Assembly (NCBI GenBank): GCA_026261815.1 | Contig: JAMPIT010000511.1 | Location: 2,195,001-2,259,000, forward strand | Length of the DNA stretch: 64,000 nt | Source of the DNA: Monarcha castaneiventris obscurior | Taxonomy: Eukaryota; Chordata; Aves; Passeriformes; Monarchidae | Direction: 5' to 3' | Part shown: positions 61,396 through 64,000 of the stretch, piece after piece | How positions within the stretch are numbered: position 1 is the first letter of the stretch | How the letters are laid out: every line of letters begins with the position of its first letter | The notes under the pieces: model-generated | Seen by the model: the letters and a program-made list of their open reading frames with translations, nothing else | Databases searched by the model: none | Told to the model about the DNA's origin: nothing | Position numbers and translations under genes: made by a program

Positions 61396-61860
61396 GCAGA
61401 TGTCAGTAGCCGAGCTTGCCACACCCAGCAGGATCTTCGGGGCAGAACAAACTGATATGAGCAGGCACAACCCTATTACTAGTGAAATACTGAGATTATA
61501 ACCTGGGACTCTCTGGCTGGAGCAATTCTGGGATAAACGAGAATATCCTAAATACACTTAACTGCTTATTTAATGTAGATTTTAGAAGTTATTTATAGAA
61601 ATTTAGCAACTGTTTACTCAATCCGGGACTGGAAACCTTTTAAAACATACTCTTAATAATCCCTTCGTATTTAACTAATGTACAATAGTGTGTGCTATTA
61701 CATCGCAATTACATCCTATTTGAGACACTTAATTAAAAGGGAGGCTGTAATAAGCTCCCAGTCGTTTGGCTCCTCAGCCAGACCCACACGATGGAGGATT
61801 CTGCCTGTCAGCGGGTGCCAAACGCATCCCGGAATGACACGGCGGCAGCGTGGAGCTGGT
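61396..61860. other. Intron 1 segment between the MIR-like relic and the minisatellite
   Basis: AT-rich at 61,540-61,740. Nothing else was recognised. Confidence 0.5.
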
Positions 61861-61986
61861 CCATGTGGGACTGGATCCGTGTGGGACTGGGTCCGTGTGG
61901 GACTGGGTCTGTGTGGGTCTGGTCCATTTGGGGCTGGGTCCATGTGGGGCTGGTGCATATGGGGCTGGGTCTGTGTGGGGCTGGAT
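61861..61986. repeat. 16-bp minisatellite, about 8 units
   Basis: Eight consecutive units of 15 to 16 bases approximate CCGTGTGGGACTGGGT, with variation concentrated at the first three bases and at one central position (GGGACTGG, GGGTCTGG or GGGGCTGG). The tract creates a Gly-Leu and Trp-rich spurious ORF. Confidence 0.92.
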
Positions 61987-64000
61987 CAGCAGGGTGGTGA
62001 CCCCACAGGGCTCTCAGGCCTTGGGGATCGCTCCTACTCCATATTGGATGGCTTCAATCCTGGGATGCTCTGGGAGAGAGGTTGGGCCACAGATACTTCA
62101 CACTTCTGCATTCCAGAGCTCCCCAGGACTGGAATGTCACAGGTCTAGGGTGCTCTTCAGAAGCAGCTGCCCATCACAACAGCTCTGGCTTCATCACTGC
62201 CATGGGAATAGGCACCGGGCCCTTCCCTGCAGGAGCCACCTCCAGCTTTGGCCAGAAGTTCTGATGTGGAGGAGCAGCCTCAGAAGGTGCACCAAGGCCA
62301 AAATGCTGCATGATGTTTGTGGGAACCTTGGAAACCCTGCACTGCTGCCTCCCTGCTGGGTGCCTGAGTGGCACATGGTTTGCCCTGCTCTGCCCTGGTC
62401 TCTCCCGCAGCTGGGAATTGTAAATCTGGCACACAGTGCCATGCCAGTAAGGTTATCCTGCTCTGTGCCAGGCTGTCACAGGCAGGCTCCATGGAAGAGC
62501 TCTCGGACATCTGTCTGCAGCCAGCTGCTTGCTATCCCACCAAGTGACTACTCTGCATTTCTCAAATAAAAAATAATAATCCAAGCCCCCTTTAATTCAA
62601 GCCTGTTTGAAATAAGAATTGACAACAGCTTTGTGCTCGCTCAATGGAGGGATGTGAAATTAATTTATGTGATTTTTTTGCTTTATCAGCCTGAGATTCA
62701 AAACCGAGGAACACAGGGATCCCACAAGGCATGCCTGAATCTTTCTGGGGTGGAGTTTGTTTATTCAAGTGCTTAAATATAGCTCTTAATTGTGTGGCTG
62801 ATCCTGCAGTACAGTGCAAGGAAGGTGGGATAAGAGATCCTTCTGCTCCCTGGGCCACTGTCCAGGCCCTCACTGTGGTGCCTGTGCAGCCCCTCAGGGG
62901 TAGCAAACCCCAGAGCGAACCAGACACTTCTACAGAGAACTGCTAAAACAAGCACAGAGGGATCTGTGTGTGGCAGCTCTTTGGGTTTTGCAGGGGATTT
63001 CGAGGCCAGCCTGGGTTTATGAGCTGCCCATGAACCCAGCTCACCGTGTCTCATAAAAATCCCATTTTCCCCACTCAGCTCTGCAGTTGTATTTAGTTTG
63101 CAGTCTAAGTCTAATAAGAGGATCAACTGAGGTTTTGGCAGGGAATGGTCCCAGTCCTGAGAGCAGTGACTGATGCAGCCACATGTTGGCTGCAGAAGGG
63201 AAATCCGGGATAGCAGCCCTTCCCTCCCAGCCATGGGCCAGAATAGGCTGTTCCCTGGGATTTTGGTTAGGAAAGGAAGGATGCTTCAAAGTGAAAGGGA
63301 AACAGAAACCTCCGTGTGGTTTTTGTTGTTCCAACTGCTTTAAAATGATGTTTAGATTTCATGTATCGGTAATTACATACACTTGGGTGGTATTTAATGC
63401 CAGCCACTGATGGATGCTCTATAATCCTATAGAGAGAGAACACGTTTGTTTTCTGAGGCTAACTCCATACAATCTGTTATTGTATGATGTTGAATACTTT
63501 GAGGGTTGGTGCCTTTCAGTGTTGAGCATAAAAGCCAGGCCTCCCCGACAATAACCTCCATTAATCAGGCTTCCCCAGGCCGCAAGCCTCGGAGACTGCG
63601 ACGTCTTCTTTGTACACCAAAGCTTGCCAGGATTCCACAGTGAAAAACCTCCCACCGATCTCCTGCTCTTTCATTTTTCCTTTATTTGGTTTAAATGGGA
63701 AAATATCCTCCCAGTACAGCTCCCACTGCTTTAGCTACATCGCCACACATTTCTTTTAAACTAACCGACAGCTTATGGTGGGAAGGAGAAGCAGCTGCAA
63801 CTTGCTGAGAGCAGGGAAACTTCACTTCCAGAGGATTCAGCTCCTTTTGTTTTCCACAAGAGCTGTTGAGTGGTCAGAGCTTTAAAAAATACGGCCACTC
63901 ATTCAGGCTCCTGAAACATGGATTCAGGAGAGAGGTGTTCTGCAGGCTTTCCAGAGAGCTGGAAGCAGGAATGAAGATCGTCCAGAGCCCCACTGTCTGC
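61987..64000. other. Intron 1 segment to window end
   Basis: Ordinary mixed-composition intronic DNA. ORFs of up to 239 codons start inside the minisatellite and have no domain. No exon or repeat was identified. Confidence 0.5.

Larger units (their letters stand above)
48795..64000 (+). other. GRIK3: GRIK3 intron 1 (5' part)
   Basis: This begins with the donor GTAAGG after coding exon 1 and extends past the window end. No frame downstream resembles the next kainate receptor exon (the one that begins GIFEY and continues the amino-terminal domain), so all remaining sequence is placed in intron 1. A very long first intron is usual for this gene. Repeats and CpG-rich patches inside it are listed separately. 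Confidence 0.8.

Noticed and set aside
61850..62569. 239-codon ORF starting in the minisatellite
   Set aside because: Its first part is repeat translation and the rest has no family, no splice context and no opposing-strand contrast.

Overview
The window looks like a vertebrate nuclear chromosome, most likely avian and possibly passerine. It has one recognisable multi-exon host gene start, long AT-rich stretches without convincing ORFs, few interspersed repeats, two CR1 LINE 3' ends (the typical bird retrotransposon), and two well-preserved LTR-retrovirus insertions. The species assignment is inference.

Layout. Positions 1 to about 47,800 are an intergenic, gene-desert-like region. It holds short tandem repeats (a perfect 20-copy CCCAT array at 961), possible regulatory clusters rich in TAAT and octamer motifs, a CR1 tail near 27,130, a solo LTR at 35,577-37,110 (antisense, TCCTG duplication), and a short two-LTR provirus at 38,118-41,636 (CCCACT duplication). 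A strong CpG island spans about 47,825-49,080. Inside it, 48,680-48,794 is coding exon 1 of the kainate receptor subunit gene GRIK3 on the + strand. The exon encodes the signal peptide and the first residues of the mature protein and ends at a GTAAGG donor. The rest of the window to 64,000 is the start of GRIK3 intron 1. That intron holds a 24-bp degenerate tandem repeat, a CpG-rich patch near 54,200, a CR1 fragment in reverse orientation, a relic of an ancient MIR/CORE-SINE, and a 16-bp minisatellite.

The most unusual object is the 3.5-kb provirus. It has matching 271-bp LTRs, a lysine-tRNA primer site, a matrix-like gag start and a polypurine tract, but no recognisable protease, reverse transcriptase or integrase. 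Most of its interior is a GC-rich segment followed by a 293-codon ORF of unknown origin, suggesting a non-autonomous element mobilised by a related retrovirus. Apart from GRIK3, I see no host protein-coding gene. Most other ORFs are chance frames in GC-rich or repetitive DNA.
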